In this document: positions 18,208 through 27,429 of the stretch, in pieces
Layout: each line of letters starts with the position of its first letter
Position numbering within the stretch: position 1 is the stretch's first letter
From: Alistipes sp.
GTDB lineage: Bacteria > Bacteroidota > Bacteroidia > Bacteroidales > Rikenellaceae
NCBI GenBank assembly: GCA_017555105.1
Contig: JAFZHB010000004.1
Span: 33,790-97,789, forward strand
Direction: 5' to 3'
Length of the DNA: 64,000 nucleotides
The notes under the pieces: generated by a model
The model's database searches: none
What the model was told of the DNA's origin: nothing
Seen by the model: the letters and a program-made list of their open reading frames with translations, nothing else
Position numbers and translations under genes: made by a program

Positions 18208-19706
18208 TATTTCTTATGCTTGATATTGATCTTGAATTTGTTTTTGCACCACGCCGTGTAGGGCTCGATGCGCTCCTGGATGGCCTTGATGCGGCCGGCA
18301 TACCAATCCGTATCGAGCAGTGTCGAGTCGTTCGTGGCCTTATAGGTCAGGTAGACGGCAATGGGCGAAAGCACGATGGTAGAGATCCACATGCCGAGTA
18401 CAGCGTCCCAGTTACCCTCTTTGGTGGCCTTTTCACCCGTGAGCGAGATCATGTAGTAGATCACGAAGAAGAGCACCGAAATAACCACCGGCATACCCAA
18501 ACCACCCTTGCGGATAATTGCTCCGAGCGGCGCGCCGATCAGGAAGAAGATCAAGATCGAGACGGGCAGCGAGAGCTTCTTGTGCCACTCCACTTTCGAA
18601 CGGTAGAGCTGCGTGAGGGCCTGCTTGGCGTTCGACTCGTCGAACGAGAAGAGGTTACGCGAGTTCTTGGCCGAGGCGCGGGCTGCGTCCCAAACACGCT
18701 CTTTGTCGCGCGTCGAGAGCTGTGCGATCGAGTCGAGCAACAGGGCGTCGTAGTAGTCCGTGTGGTCGATGCGCAGGCTGTCGGGGAGCTTCAACACCGA
18801 GTGGTCCTTGGCGAAGATGCGCTCCTTGAGCAGCGGCTCGTAGGAGCGGTTGGTCGATGTGTTGACCAGCATCTCGAGCGAATCGATGTCGTGCTGCAGG
18901 GCACGCACATCCTTCGTCTGGCTGTTGGAGAACTGATTTGAATCCGAACGACCCAGGTCGAAGCCCGTCATCGGAATAACTTGCTCCTGATGCTCGAAGA
19001 TGTGGTGGCGCATCGAACTCTTGATGTACCAGTTGCTGCCGGCTGTCGAGCGCGTCTGCTCATACATCTCGCCGTTGTAGAGCGTGACGAGCAGGAAACG
19101 CTTATCGTCCGAGAGGCGGATGTAGCCCGAGTCGGCTACAATCGTATTCATGTTGCCGCTCGCCGAGCGGTTGTCGTAGATAAGCACATCGGTCAGCAGG
19201 TGCGTCGTGGGGTCTTGGTGGCCTACGCGGATCGACATATCGTCAATGCCGTTGAAGAAGAGGCCGTCCTGGAACTCGAGGTTCTGTTTCTGTTGTCGGA
19301 TGTCGTAGAGGATGCTGAGGACCTTCTTGTTGGCGTACGGCACCAGGTCGTTGCCGATGAAGAAGCTGCCGACCGAGATCAGCCCCACGAGGATGATCAG
19401 CGGCTTGGTGATCTGCACGAGCGACATGCCGGCCGACTTCATAGCCAGCAACTCGTAGTTCTCGCCCAGGTTACCCAGCGTCATAATAGCTGCCAACAGC
19501 ACAGCCAATGGCAGACCGAGCGGCAGCATATTGGCCATAAAGTAGGTCATCAGCTCGATGATGATGCCTGCGCTGAGGCCCTTACCGACCAGCTCGTCGA
19601 TGTAGCGCCACACGATGTTCATCATCAAGACAAACATGACGATGAAGAAGGTGAGAATCATGGGGCCCAAATAGGATTTGAGCACGAGTTTATGGATCGT
19701 TTTCAT
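18207..19706 (-). CDS. LptF/LptG family permease
   Basis: Inner-membrane permease of the lipopolysaccharide export complex (YjgP/YjgQ family), 499 residues. Three N-terminal membrane helices (about 15-35, 55-80, 100-118) precede a large periplasmic region (about 125-370) that holds the beta-jellyroll, followed by three helices (about 375-455). The insertion of extra helical sequence before the second membrane block is usual in this phylum. It overlaps the ABC permease by 4 bases and ribBA by 1. I cannot tell LptF from LptG. Confidence 0.88.
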   Translation of the reverse strand: MKTIHKLVLKSYLGPMILTFFIVMFVLMMNIVWRYIDELVGKGLSAGIIIELMTYFMANMLPLGLPLAVLLAAIMTLGNLGENYELLAMKSAGMSLVQITKPLIILVGLISVGSFFIGNDLVPYANKKVLSILYDIRQQKQNLEFQDGLFFNGIDDMSIRVGHQDPTTHLLTDVLIYDNRSASGNMNTIVADSGYIRLSDDKRFLLVTLYNGEMYEQTRSTAGSNWYIKSSMRHHIFEHQEQVIPMTGFDLGRSDSNQFSNSQTKDVRALQHDIDSLEMLVNTSTNRSYEPLLKERIFAKDHSVLKLPDSLRIDHTDYYDALLLDSIAQLSTRDKERVWDAARASAKNSRNLFSFDESNAKQALTQLYRSKVEWHKKLSLPVSILIFFLIGAPLGAIIRKGGLGMPVVISVLFFVIYYMISLTGEKATKEGNWDAVLGMWISTIVLSPIAVYLTYKATNDSTLLDTDWYAGRIKAIQERIEPYTAWCKNKFKINIKHKK

Positions 19707-20536
19707 GCCGCAGCTTTCAATTTATTTCGACACAAAGTTAATAGTTTTACCGCAATTAACCCAACGGTGAGGGTAAATATGATCGAAGTTCCGGGAGGCA
19801 CCTCCCACGAGTAGCTCAAAATGAGTCCCGTGAGGTTGCCGACAATACCCACGAGCGGTGCTACGAGGGCGATGGTGCGGAACGAACGAAAGAGCGTGTT
19901 AGCAATCACTACGGGCATGGTAATGAGCGAGATGAGTAGCACGATGCCCATCATGCGGATCGCCAGCACAATCGTGACGGCCATCAGCGCCGCCATCAGG
20001 TAGCTGACCCCCGCGACCGCCATGCCGCGTGTCCGGGCGAAGGAGCGATCGAAGGCGATGTACATGATCGGTCGCAACCACAGCAGCGCTCCGACCACCA
20101 AAACAAGCGTCAGCAGCGCCAGGGCTCGGATATCCTCGTCGGTGACCGTCACGATCGAACCGAAGAGGTAGGCTGACAGATCGCCCGAGGCGTAGCCCGG
20201 TGTGAGGTAGAGAAAGAGCGCTCCCAGCGCCATGCCGATCGACCAAATGATGCCGATGGCCGAGTCCTCGCGGATGCGCCCGTGCTGGCCAGCCCACTCG
20301 ATGCCGAGTGCCGAAAAGAGCGCAAAGAGCATCGCACCGCCGATGGGATTGACCCCCAAGTAGAGGGCGAGACCCAATCCGCCAAATGAGGCGTGGGTCA
20401 CACCACCGGCCAGAAAGACCAGTCTGCGGCTGACGATGTAGGTGCCGATGAGCGAGCAGGTGATCCCCGAAAGGATCGCCGCCCAAAAGGCGTTGGCAAG
20501 GTAGCCGTATTGGATCAAGTCTGCGAAAAACTCCAT
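19703..20536 (-). CDS. ABC-3 family metal ABC transporter permease
   Basis: Membrane subunit of a zinc/manganese/iron ABC importer (ZnuB/TroC/MntB type). It is 277 residues with 7-8 hydrophobic segments. The family motif VFLAGGVTHASFGGLGLALYLG is near residue 40, with GIVLLISLITMPVVIANTLF toward the end. No cognate ATPase or binding protein is visible in the window. First gene of the unit that ends with fmt. The 110-base gap upstream to mtaB holds divergent regulatory sequence. Confidence 0.92.
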   Translation of the reverse strand: MEFFADLIQYGYLANAFWAAILSGITCSLIGTYIVSRRLVFLAGGVTHASFGGLGLALYLGVNPIGGAMLFALFSALGIEWAGQHGRIREDSAIGIIWSIGMALGALFLYLTPGYASGDLSAYLFGSIVTVTDEDIRALALLTLVLVVGALLWLRPIMYIAFDRSFARTRGMAVAGVSYLMAALMAVTIVLAIRMMGIVLLISLITMPVVIANTLFRSFRTIALVAPLVGIVGNLTGLILSYSWEVPPGTSIIFTLTVGLIAVKLLTLCRNKLKAAA

Positions 20537-20647
20537 GATTCCCTTAAAAAGCGCGCAAATTTACATTTTTTTATTGGAAAAGCCCTCCTCTTTCGCGTAA
20601 GATTTCGTATTTTCGCAACGGAAAAAGCGTAAAGAAACATTTTTTTG

Positions 20648-21946
20648 ATGCAACCTCGCAGAGTCAATTTTCATACTTTAGGCTGCAAACTCAACTTTGC
20701 AGAGTCTTCGACCCTCGCACGCCAGTTTGTCGAGGGTGGTTTTGTGCGTGTCGCTCCGAATGAGGCGGCCGATATTTGTGTGATCAACAGCTGCTCGGTG
20801 ACCGAGCATGCCGACAAGAAATGTCGCAATCTGATCCGTAAACTCCACCGCCGAAATCCCGATGCAATCATCGCTGTAACGGGCTGTTATGCGCAGCTCA
20901 AACCCTACGATATTGCGCAGATTGAGGGTGTTGATATTGTGTTGAGCAACAACGATAAGGGAGATTTATATCAACGCGTGCTTGAACTCTCAAAACAGGG
21001 CTCTGCGGAGGTAACCGCCTGCTCCGTGGCCGAGCTGACGCGCTTCTTTGCCGCCTTCTCGTCCGGCGACCGTACTCGCGCCTATCTCAAGGTGCAGGAT
21101 GGGTGCGATTACAAGTGCTCCTACTGCACGATTCACTATGCCCGAGGCAGCAGCCGCAATATGCCGATTGCCGACCTGGTGCGCGAAGCGGAGCAGATTG
21201 CCGCAGCCGGTCAGCAGGAGATTGTGATCACGGGTATCAATACGGGCGATTTCGGCCGCACAACGGGCGAGTCGTTCCTCGACCTGCTGCGCGCCTTGGA
21301 TGCTGTGGAGGGGATCGAGCGCTATCGCATCTCCTCGATCGAACCGAACCTCTTGACCGACGAGATCATCGACTTCTGCGCCTCGTCGCCCAAGTTCCAG
21401 CACCATTTCCACATCCCGATCCAGAGCGGATCGGATAAGATTCTCGCCTTGATGCGTCGTCGTTACACGCAGGCGAAGTTCGAGGAGCGCATCGCGGCGG
21501 TGCGGCGTCGTATGCCCGACGCCTTCATCGGCATCGATGTCATTGTCGGCTTCCCGGGTGAAACGGAGGAGGAGTTCCGCACGACCTATGATTTCTTGGA
21601 GCACATCGCTCCCGCCTTTCTCCACATCTTCCCCTTCTCGGAGCGACCGGGTACGCCCGCCGTTGAGTTGCCCGGCAAGGTGCAGTCGTCGGTAGCTACG
21701 CGCCGAGTGGCCGAGTTGGAGGCTCTGTGCGCCCGTCTGCACCGCGATTTCTGTGCGCAAGCGGTGGGTCGCGAGGAGGAGGTGCTCTTCGAGAGTACGA
21801 TGAAGGGCGGCATGATGTTTGGCTTCACGGGAGCTTACCGCCGCGTCAAAGCACCCTACGATAAGAGTCGTATCAACACGATTTGCCGTGTAAAACTGCA
21901 CGGGATCGATGAAAACGATGATTTGTTGGGTGAGATTATCGAATAA
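20648..21946 (+). CDS. mtaB: tRNA t6A37 C2-methylthiotransferase MtaB
   Basis: Radical-SAM enzyme that converts t6A37 to ms2t6A37 in tRNA. It is 432 residues. The N-terminal MTTase domain has HTLGCKLNFAES, and cysteines in INSCSV and VTGCYAQL ligate the second cluster. The radical-SAM CxxxCxxC is GCDYKCSYCTIHYARG. GSDKILALMRRRYT and VIVGFPGETEEEF follow, then a C-terminal TRAM-like domain. I start at the ATG at 20648; a TTG immediately before it is in frame. Confidence 0.94.
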   Translation: MQPRRVNFHTLGCKLNFAESSTLARQFVEGGFVRVAPNEAADICVINSCSVTEHADKKCRNLIRKLHRRNPDAIIAVTGCYAQLKPYDIAQIEGVDIVLSNNDKGDLYQRVLELSKQGSAEVTACSVAELTRFFAAFSSGDRTRAYLKVQDGCDYKCSYCTIHYARGSSRNMPIADLVREAEQIAAAGQQEIVITGINTGDFGRTTGESFLDLLRALDAVEGIERYRISSIEPNLLTDEIIDFCASSPKFQHHFHIPIQSGSDKILALMRRRYTQAKFEERIAAVRRRMPDAFIGIDVIVGFPGETEEEFRTTYDFLEHIAPAFLHIFPFSERPGTPAVELPGKVQSSVATRRVAELEALCARLHRDFCAQAVGREEEVLFESTMKGGMMFGFTGAYRRVKAPYDKSRINTICRVKLHGIDENDDLLGEIIE

Positions 21947-21950
21947 TTAC

Positions 21951-21958
21951 TATATTTG
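21951..21958 (+). promoter_or_regulatory. -7 promoter element of the receptor-like/trkH unit
   Basis: TATATTTG directly after the mtaB stop codon and 38 bases before the start at 21997. Confidence 0.55.
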
Positions 21959-21996
21959 CACATAATATAGTCATCTTAACGATACGGAGTACCACT

Positions 21997-22854
21997 ATGA
22001 CCGGTATGCGCAAACGAATTACGGTGAGTTTTCTGAGCATCGCCTGCCTGCTTTTCATCTCGGGCATGCTCTCCTTTGTTGAACTCAACCGCCTGAGCCG
22101 AGGCACGGGTGATATCCTGGCTGCCAGCCGTCGCAACATCGAGCTGGCGAAGGAGATGCTCGATGCCGCCCACGAACTGAATGTGGCCCTGATCCACCGC
22201 TCGGTTCTCTCTGACAGGGGCTACGACAGCCTCTGCCGTGCTGCGATGGCACGCCTCGAGAATGTTCACCTGACAGCGCGCCACGAGGCGCTCGACCGCT
22301 CGTTCCTGGACTCGTTGTCCTTCGCTACGACCGAGATGAAGGTGCTGGTCGATGGCTACCTCACGCGCAGTGCCCGCCGAGCCGAGCAGGAGGCCGCTGC
22401 CGCTATTCTGGCCGATACACTCCCCCACGATGATTCGCTCTGGATTGCGCAGGTGGAGCCGATGCTCCATCCCGAGGAGCACGCCCGCCCCGACGGGTGG
22501 TATACCGAGGAGTTTGAGGCTTCGTACAACCGCCTGACGGCCGCCGTGAAGGCCTATATGACCTCGACGCAGAGCTCGCTCGCGCCGCGTACCGAGCAGA
22601 TGAAGAAGAATGCCTATCGCGCCGTGACGCCGGTGCTGATCTCGCTGGCAGTGATGATCGCCATCGTGTTGATGTTCTACTACTTCATGACCATCTATTG
22701 CGTCAATCCGGTGCTCGGTATCAATAAGAGTCTGGGAAACTACCTCGCCTTCAAAGTGCCCTTTGTGGTCAAGGAGGAGTGCAAGGATGAGTTGCTCGAA
22801 CTGAAAGAGAAGATCGAGCAGCTGATCAACCAGGCACGCCAGGCCAAATCCTAA
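21997..22854 (+). CDS. receptor-like membrane protein without output domain
   Basis: 285 residues. A membrane helix (about 8-28) is followed by an extracytoplasmic helical domain with the look of a four-helix-bundle chemoreceptor or kinase sensor (about 30-205). A second membrane helix (about 212-236) and a short HAMP-like coil (KEECKDELLELKEKIEQL) follow, and the protein then ends. No histidine kinase, cyclase or methyl-accepting domain follows. It lies 12 bases before trkH and is probably co-transcribed with it, so sensing linked to potassium uptake or envelope state is possible. Function is not established. Confidence 0.75.
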   Translation: MTGMRKRITVSFLSIACLLFISGMLSFVELNRLSRGTGDILAASRRNIELAKEMLDAAHELNVALIHRSVLSDRGYDSLCRAAMARLENVHLTARHEALDRSFLDSLSFATTEMKVLVDGYLTRSARRAEQEAAAAILADTLPHDDSLWIAQVEPMLHPEEHARPDGWYTEEFEASYNRLTAAVKAYMTSTQSSLAPRTEQMKKNAYRAVTPVLISLAVMIAIVLMFYYFMTIYCVNPVLGINKSLGNYLAFKVPFVVKEECKDELLELKEKIEQLINQARQAKS

Positions 22855-22866
22855 AACCTCGACACG

Positions 22867-24312
22867 ATGCGTTTTGATGTAGTATTGCGATATGTAGGCG
22901 TGGTGATGTTGTTCATCGCCTCGTTCATGCTGATCTCGGTAGGAGTATCCTACTACAACGGCATGGACTCAGCCTTCTATCCCCTGCTGCTCTCTGCGCT
23001 GCTGACAGCACTGCTGGGCGCTTTCCCGCAGATCTTCGTCAGCAAGAAGGGGCAACTCTCGATGAAGGAGGGTTTTGCCGTGGTGGTTGGCTCGTGGCTC
23101 GTGGCTTGTGTGGTGGGTACCTTCCCCTACCTGATCTGGGGAGGCGAGTTCTCCCCCATCAACGCCTGGTTTGAGAGCGTTTCGGGCTTCACGACTACCG
23201 GTGCTACGGTGCTTGAAGATATCGAGTCGCTGCCGCGCGGTCTGCAGTTCTGGCGCTTCTCGTCGACTTGGATTGGCGGTATGGGTGTCGTGATGTTCGC
23301 CCTGGTGATTCTCCCTTCGATGGGTCGCAGTAGGATGATGCTCTCGAATGTGGAGATGTCAACCCTGGCGCGTGATAACTTCCGCTACCGTACGCAGGTC
23401 ATCGTGCAGATCCTCATGGTGGTCTATCTGGGTTTGACGGCGCTTTCGCTCCTCTCGCTCAAGCTGGCCGGTATGAATTGGTTCGATGCACTCTGCCACG
23501 CCATGTCGGCAGCCGCTACAAGCGGATTCTCGACCAAGAACCTCAGCATCGCCTTCTACAACAACCCGCTCATCGAGTTCATTTTGATCGTGACCATGGC
23601 CACCTCGGGTATCCACTTCGGTCTGATCTACGCTACGGTGACGGGTAAGCACAACAACCTCTTCCGCTCGGAGGTGACACGACACTACCTGGCGATCATC
23701 CTCGGTGCGTCGCTCTTGATCGCCATCAGCCTCTTTGCAGCGGGTAACTACCATACGCTCCTGGCTTCGTTCCGTCACGCCATCTTCCAGGTGACCTCGC
23801 TTATCACGACGAGTGGCTTCGCTACAGCCGATACGAACCTTTGGACGCCGTTTGCCATCATCATCCTGATCTTCTGTTCGATCATCTGCTCCTGCTCGGG
23901 ATCAACCTCGGGTGGTGTGAAGGTGAACCGCCTGTTGCTGGCTATCAAGATGCTGAAGGCAAAATTGCAGCAGCAGCGCCACCCGAATGCCGTGGTGCGT
24001 GTGCGTCTGGATGGTATGGTGCAGGATAATGAGATGCTCTACGCGGTGATGGTCTTCATTGTGGCCTACCTGATGCTGATTCTCCTCGGTGCGCTGATTG
24101 GAACGCTCTTCGGGCTCGATATGACTACGGCCTTCACGGGTGCCGTCTCCTGCATGGGTAATGTGGGCCCGGGCTTTGGTGAGGTGGGATCGATGAACAA
24201 CTTTGCCTCGATGCCCGTGGTGATGAAGTGGGTCGATTCGCTCTTGATGCTCTTTGGCCGTTTGGAGATTTTCGGCTTGTTGCAACTCTTCATGATTAAA
24301 TGGTGGAAATAG
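22867..24312 (+). CDS. trkH: TrkH-family potassium uptake channel subunit
   Basis: Membrane channel for K+ uptake, 481 residues, with four M1-P-M2-like repeats. The selectivity segments are visible as SVSGFTTTGATVLED, HAMSAAATSGFSTKN, TSLITTSGFATADTN and SCMGNVGPGFGEVG. The regulatory TrkA subunit is not in the window. It sits between a receptor-like protein and a SPOR protein, 12 and 3 bases away. Confidence 0.95.
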   Translation: MRFDVVLRYVGVVMLFIASFMLISVGVSYYNGMDSAFYPLLLSALLTALLGAFPQIFVSKKGQLSMKEGFAVVVGSWLVACVVGTFPYLIWGGEFSPINAWFESVSGFTTTGATVLEDIESLPRGLQFWRFSSTWIGGMGVVMFALVILPSMGRSRMMLSNVEMSTLARDNFRYRTQVIVQILMVVYLGLTALSLLSLKLAGMNWFDALCHAMSAAATSGFSTKNLSIAFYNNPLIEFILIVTMATSGIHFGLIYATVTGKHNNLFRSEVTRHYLAIILGASLLIAISLFAAGNYHTLLASFRHAIFQVTSLITTSGFATADTNLWTPFAIIILIFCSIICSCSGSTSGGVKVNRLLLAIKMLKAKLQQQRHPNAVVRVRLDGMVQDNEMLYAVMVFIVAYLMLILLGALIGTLFGLDMTTAFTGAVSCMGNVGPGFGEVGSMNNFASMPVVMKWVDSLLMLFGRLEIFGLLQLFMIKWWK

Positions 24313-24315
24313 ACG

Positions 24316-25860
24316 ATGAATATGCGTAAATTATATGTGACTTTTTCGTTGATGCTCTTCGCTGTGGCTACGGCTGCCGCGCAGCAGCGTGTGCAGGCTC
24401 GTATCGCAGGCCTGGAGGAGCACTCCGAGTATATGACTCTTTTGCAGGAGGATGCGGTGCTGCAGATGCGTGAGGATTCGATCTCGGCCGCAATCATCCG
24501 CATCCGCAAACAGTTGCGTGAGGATCCCGCGAACCGCCAGCAGTATGCACAGGAGATCCTTCAAGCCGAGAACCACATCTTCGAGGTGCGCAACGCCAAG
24601 GGGCGTGTGGGTAACCGCATCGGCGCCATCGAGCAGGAGTGGGTTTTGGCCAACCTAAATACCACAGCTGCACAGCAGGAGGCCGAACAGCGCCTGCAGG
24701 GAGGTATTCCCGATTCGCTCAAGCGTCGCAACCTGATCGAGAACCGCCCCTTCGCACAGCACCTGACGCGCCAGGATTACGCCTCCTTGCGCCGTGCGCA
24801 GCAGTATGAGATGCGTGTGGTGGAGCTTGTCAACGGATACCTGGCCAACTACCTCTCGATGAGCGAGCAGGCAGCCGCCTATGCTGAGGTGCCGACCGAA
24901 GCTGAGGCGCTCGCTTTGCAGCAGGGGGTCGACTCGTTGCAGCGTCTGAACACTACCCTTTCGGATCAGTTGGCCGAGGCTTGGAACTACATCTACGACA
25001 ACAAGTGCTACGCCTACGACTACCTGATGGAGGCGCTGCGCAAGGAGCAGGTGCTCGATAAGCAGCAGGAGCGTCATGCCCGCACGATGCGCGAGGTGCG
25101 TGCTCTGCAGGGCGAGACGGCCTCCGATGAGTTGGTCGACTACTTCTTGCGCAAGCAGGCGTTGGTTGATTACGAAACGGCGGTTGCCGGGGAACTCTTC
25201 CTCGCCGAGGCGGTGGATTCGCTGCGTGGAATTCGTGAGCAACTCTCGACGATCGATTATCGCCTGCCGCGCATCAAGCTGCAGGAGCGCTACTTCATCG
25301 ACTACGACACGTTGAGCTTCGCTCCGCGTCCGCAGTATACGACCCAGAACCCCATTCCCGAGTGTAAGATCTACCAGCGCGGTACGATCTATCGTATCCT
25401 GCTCGGTGAGTTTACGGCGAAGCGCCCGGTGACGATCTTCCGTGGTACGGCACCGATCTACTACCAGGTGAACGATGCGGGTAAATGGTGCTACTATGCA
25501 GGAGGCTTTGCTACCTATGATGAGGCACTCACAGCGCAGGATCGCCTCAAGAAGCGCGGCTTTGTGCGCCCGGAGGTGGTTGTTTGGATCGATGGCGAGT
25601 ATCGCAACCTGAGCACCGACCCGATGCCCACAGCAACTGTATCGGGCTTCCGCCTCGAGATCACGGGTGTCGCGGCGCTGGGTGATGAGGTACTCACGGC
25701 ACTTCGCACGGCCCATCCGACGGCCGAGGTGTCGCGCATCGGTGCTTCGCGCTATGTGATTGGCACCTTCGATAGCCGCTCCAAGGCGGAGGATACGGCG
25801 GCACAGATGCAGGCTGCCAATGCTGCGTTGGAGATCAAGGTGGTTGAGCTGAATCAATAA
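24316..25860 (+). CDS. exported coiled-coil protein with SPOR-like C-terminus
   Basis: 514 residues. A signal peptide (to about ATAAAQ, residue 22) is followed by a long helical, Gln/Glu-rich region with coiled-coil character (about 25-320). Two C-terminal modules resemble SPOR peptidoglycan-binding domains: YQVNDAGKWCYYAGGFATYDEALTAQ..., then YVIGTFDSRSKAEDTAAQMQ. SPOR domains bind denuded glycan at division sites, so a periplasmic cell-division or wall role is plausible. It starts 3 bases after trkH. Confidence 0.75.
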   Translation: MNMRKLYVTFSLMLFAVATAAAQQRVQARIAGLEEHSEYMTLLQEDAVLQMREDSISAAIIRIRKQLREDPANRQQYAQEILQAENHIFEVRNAKGRVGNRIGAIEQEWVLANLNTTAAQQEAEQRLQGGIPDSLKRRNLIENRPFAQHLTRQDYASLRRAQQYEMRVVELVNGYLANYLSMSEQAAAYAEVPTEAEALALQQGVDSLQRLNTTLSDQLAEAWNYIYDNKCYAYDYLMEALRKEQVLDKQQERHARTMREVRALQGETASDELVDYFLRKQALVDYETAVAGELFLAEAVDSLRGIREQLSTIDYRLPRIKLQERYFIDYDTLSFAPRPQYTTQNPIPECKIYQRGTIYRILLGEFTAKRPVTIFRGTAPIYYQVNDAGKWCYYAGGFATYDEALTAQDRLKKRGFVRPEVVVWIDGEYRNLSTDPMPTATVSGFRLEITGVAALGDEVLTALRTAHPTAEVSRIGASRYVIGTFDSRSKAEDTAAQMQAANAALEIKVVELNQ

Positions 25861-25888
25861 GAACGAACCTAAAAACAGATAGATAAGT

Positions 25889-26350
25889 ATGTGGTACATT
25901 GCACTTTTGGTCCTGCTGGGACTGCTCTTCTTGGTGGTGGAAATTGTGCTGCTGCCCGGAGTCTCGATCGGTGCACTCTTGGCTTTGGTCTGCGACGGTA
26001 GTGCCATCTATTTGGCCTTTACGAAGCTGGGGACAACAGCAGGCATCGCAACGCTTGTCGTAGTGCTGGTGATCTCGCTCGTGGCTGTGGTGATCTCGTT
26101 GCGTGCCAAGACCTGGCAGCGCCTCTCGCTCGAGCAGGAGCTCAAGTCGTCGAGCATGCCCACCCCGGCCGAGGAGTTGAAGATCGGCGAGCGTGGTCGC
26201 ACGATCTCGCGCCTGGCACCGATGGGCAAGGTGGAGATTGGCGGTAAGAGCTACGAGGCCAAGTCGACCGATGTCTACATCGACCCCAAGCAGGAGGTCG
26301 AGGTCGTAGGCTTCGAGAATTTCAATGTGATTGTCAAGAAAACCAACTAA
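25889..26350 (+). CDS. NfeD family membrane protein
   Basis: 153 residues. Two to three hydrophobic N-terminal segments (about 2-70) are followed by a C-terminal OB-fold (about 95-150, IGERGRTISRLAPMGKVEIGGKSYEA). This is the short NfeD form that accompanies flotillin-like proteins. It lies 12 bases before floA, the classic nfeD-floA pair. Confidence 0.9.
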   Translation: MWYIALLVLLGLLFLVVEIVLLPGVSIGALLALVCDGSAIYLAFTKLGTTAGIATLVVVLVISLVAVVISLRAKTWQRLSLEQELKSSSMPTPAEELKIGERGRTISRLAPMGKVEIGGKSYEAKSTDVYIDPKQEVEVVGFENFNVIVKKTN

Positions 26351-26362
26351 AACTAAACCGTT

Positions 26363-27340
26363 ATGAATATGGATATGGATATGGGAATTGTTGCCTTGTT
26401 GGCATTCGTTTCGCTGGTCGCCATTTGGCTGATCTTTTACTTTATTCCGGTAGGTCTGTGGTTCTCGGCGCTGGTGTCGGGTGTGCGCATCAGCCTGCTG
26501 CAACTGATCCTGATGCGTTGGCGCAAGGTGCCCCCCTCGACGATCGTCTCGTCGATGATCGAGAGCACGAAGGCCGGCCTGCATCTCAATCCGAACGAGT
26601 TGGAGGCACACTACTTGGCCGGTGGTAATGTGACGAATGTCGTACATGCGCTCGTGTCGGCCCAGAAGGCCAACATCAACCTCGACTTCAAGATGGCCAC
26701 GGCAATCGATCTAGCCGGTCGCGATGTTTTTGAGGCGGTGCAGATGTCGGTAAACCCGAAGGTGATCAACACGCCTCCCGTGGCTGCCGTGGCGAAGGAT
26801 GGTATTCAGCTCATCGCCAAGGCGCGCGTGACGGTGCGTGCCAACATCAAGCAGCTCGTGGGTGGTGCCGGCGAGGAGACCGTCCTGGCGCGTGTCGGTG
26901 AGGGTATCGTCTCGTCGATCGGTTCGGCAGCTTCGCATAAGATCGTGCTCGAGAATCCCGATTCGATCTCGCGTGTGGTGCTCGAGAAGGGTCTCGATGC
27001 GGGTACGGCCTTCGAGATTCTCTCGATCGATATTGCCGACATCGATGTGGGTAAGAATATTGGTGCGCAGTTGCAGATGGACCAGGCGGAGGCCGACAAG
27101 AACATTGCACAGGCCAAGGCCGAGGAGCGTCGCGCGATGGCGGTAGCGCTCGAGCAGGAGAATAAGGCCAAGGCTCAGGAGGCGCGCGCCAAGGTGATTT
27201 TGGCCGAGGCCGAGGTGCCGATGGCGATGGCTGAGGCGTTCCGCAACGGCAACCTGGGCATTATGGACTACTACAAGATGAAGAACATCATGGCCGATAC
27301 GCAGATGCGAGAGACAATCGGCAAACCAGAGAAGAAATAG
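26363..27340 (+). CDS. floA: flotillin-like protein FloA
   Basis: SPFH/flotillin-like scaffold of membrane microdomains, 325 residues. An N-terminal hairpin membrane segment (about 8-50) is followed by the conserved body ([53 protein letters not shown]) and the Ala/Glu/Lys-rich coil [20 protein letters not shown]. The start MNMDMDMG has three in-frame ATGs; I took the first, 12 bases after nfeD. Confidence 0.94.
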   Translation: MNMDMDMGIVALLAFVSLVAIWLIFYFIPVGLWFSALVSGVRISLLQLILMRWRKVPPSTIVSSMIESTKAGLHLNPNELEAHYLAGGNVTNVVHALVSAQKANINLDFKMATAIDLAGRDVFEAVQMSVNPKVINTPPVAAVAKDGIQLIAKARVTVRANIKQLVGGAGEETVLARVGEGIVSSIGSAASHKIVLENPDSISRVVLEKGLDAGTAFEILSIDIADIDVGKNIGAQLQMDQAEADKNIAQAKAEERRAMAVALEQENKAKAQEARAKVILAEAEVPMAMAEAFRNGNLGIMDYYKMKNIMADTQMRETIGKPEKK

Positions 27341-27367
27341 CTTTAAGTAATCAATCCTACAATTTTG

Positions 27368-27406
27368 AATAATAGGAGTTTGGCTTCGGCTTTACTCCTA
27401 TTATTT
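27368..27406 (+). terminator. hairpin after floA
   Basis: AATAATAGGAGT and ACTCCTATTATT form a perfect 12-pair stem around a 14-base loop. The T-run after it is short, so it may act as a terminator or a 3' stabiliser. Confidence 0.6.
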
Positions 27407-27429
27407 GCATAGAAAACTACCCTTTTCGC

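Noticed and set aside
20537-20647. Promoter of mtaB
   Set aside because: Closest match TATTTTCG departs from the -7 consensus, so I did not list it.
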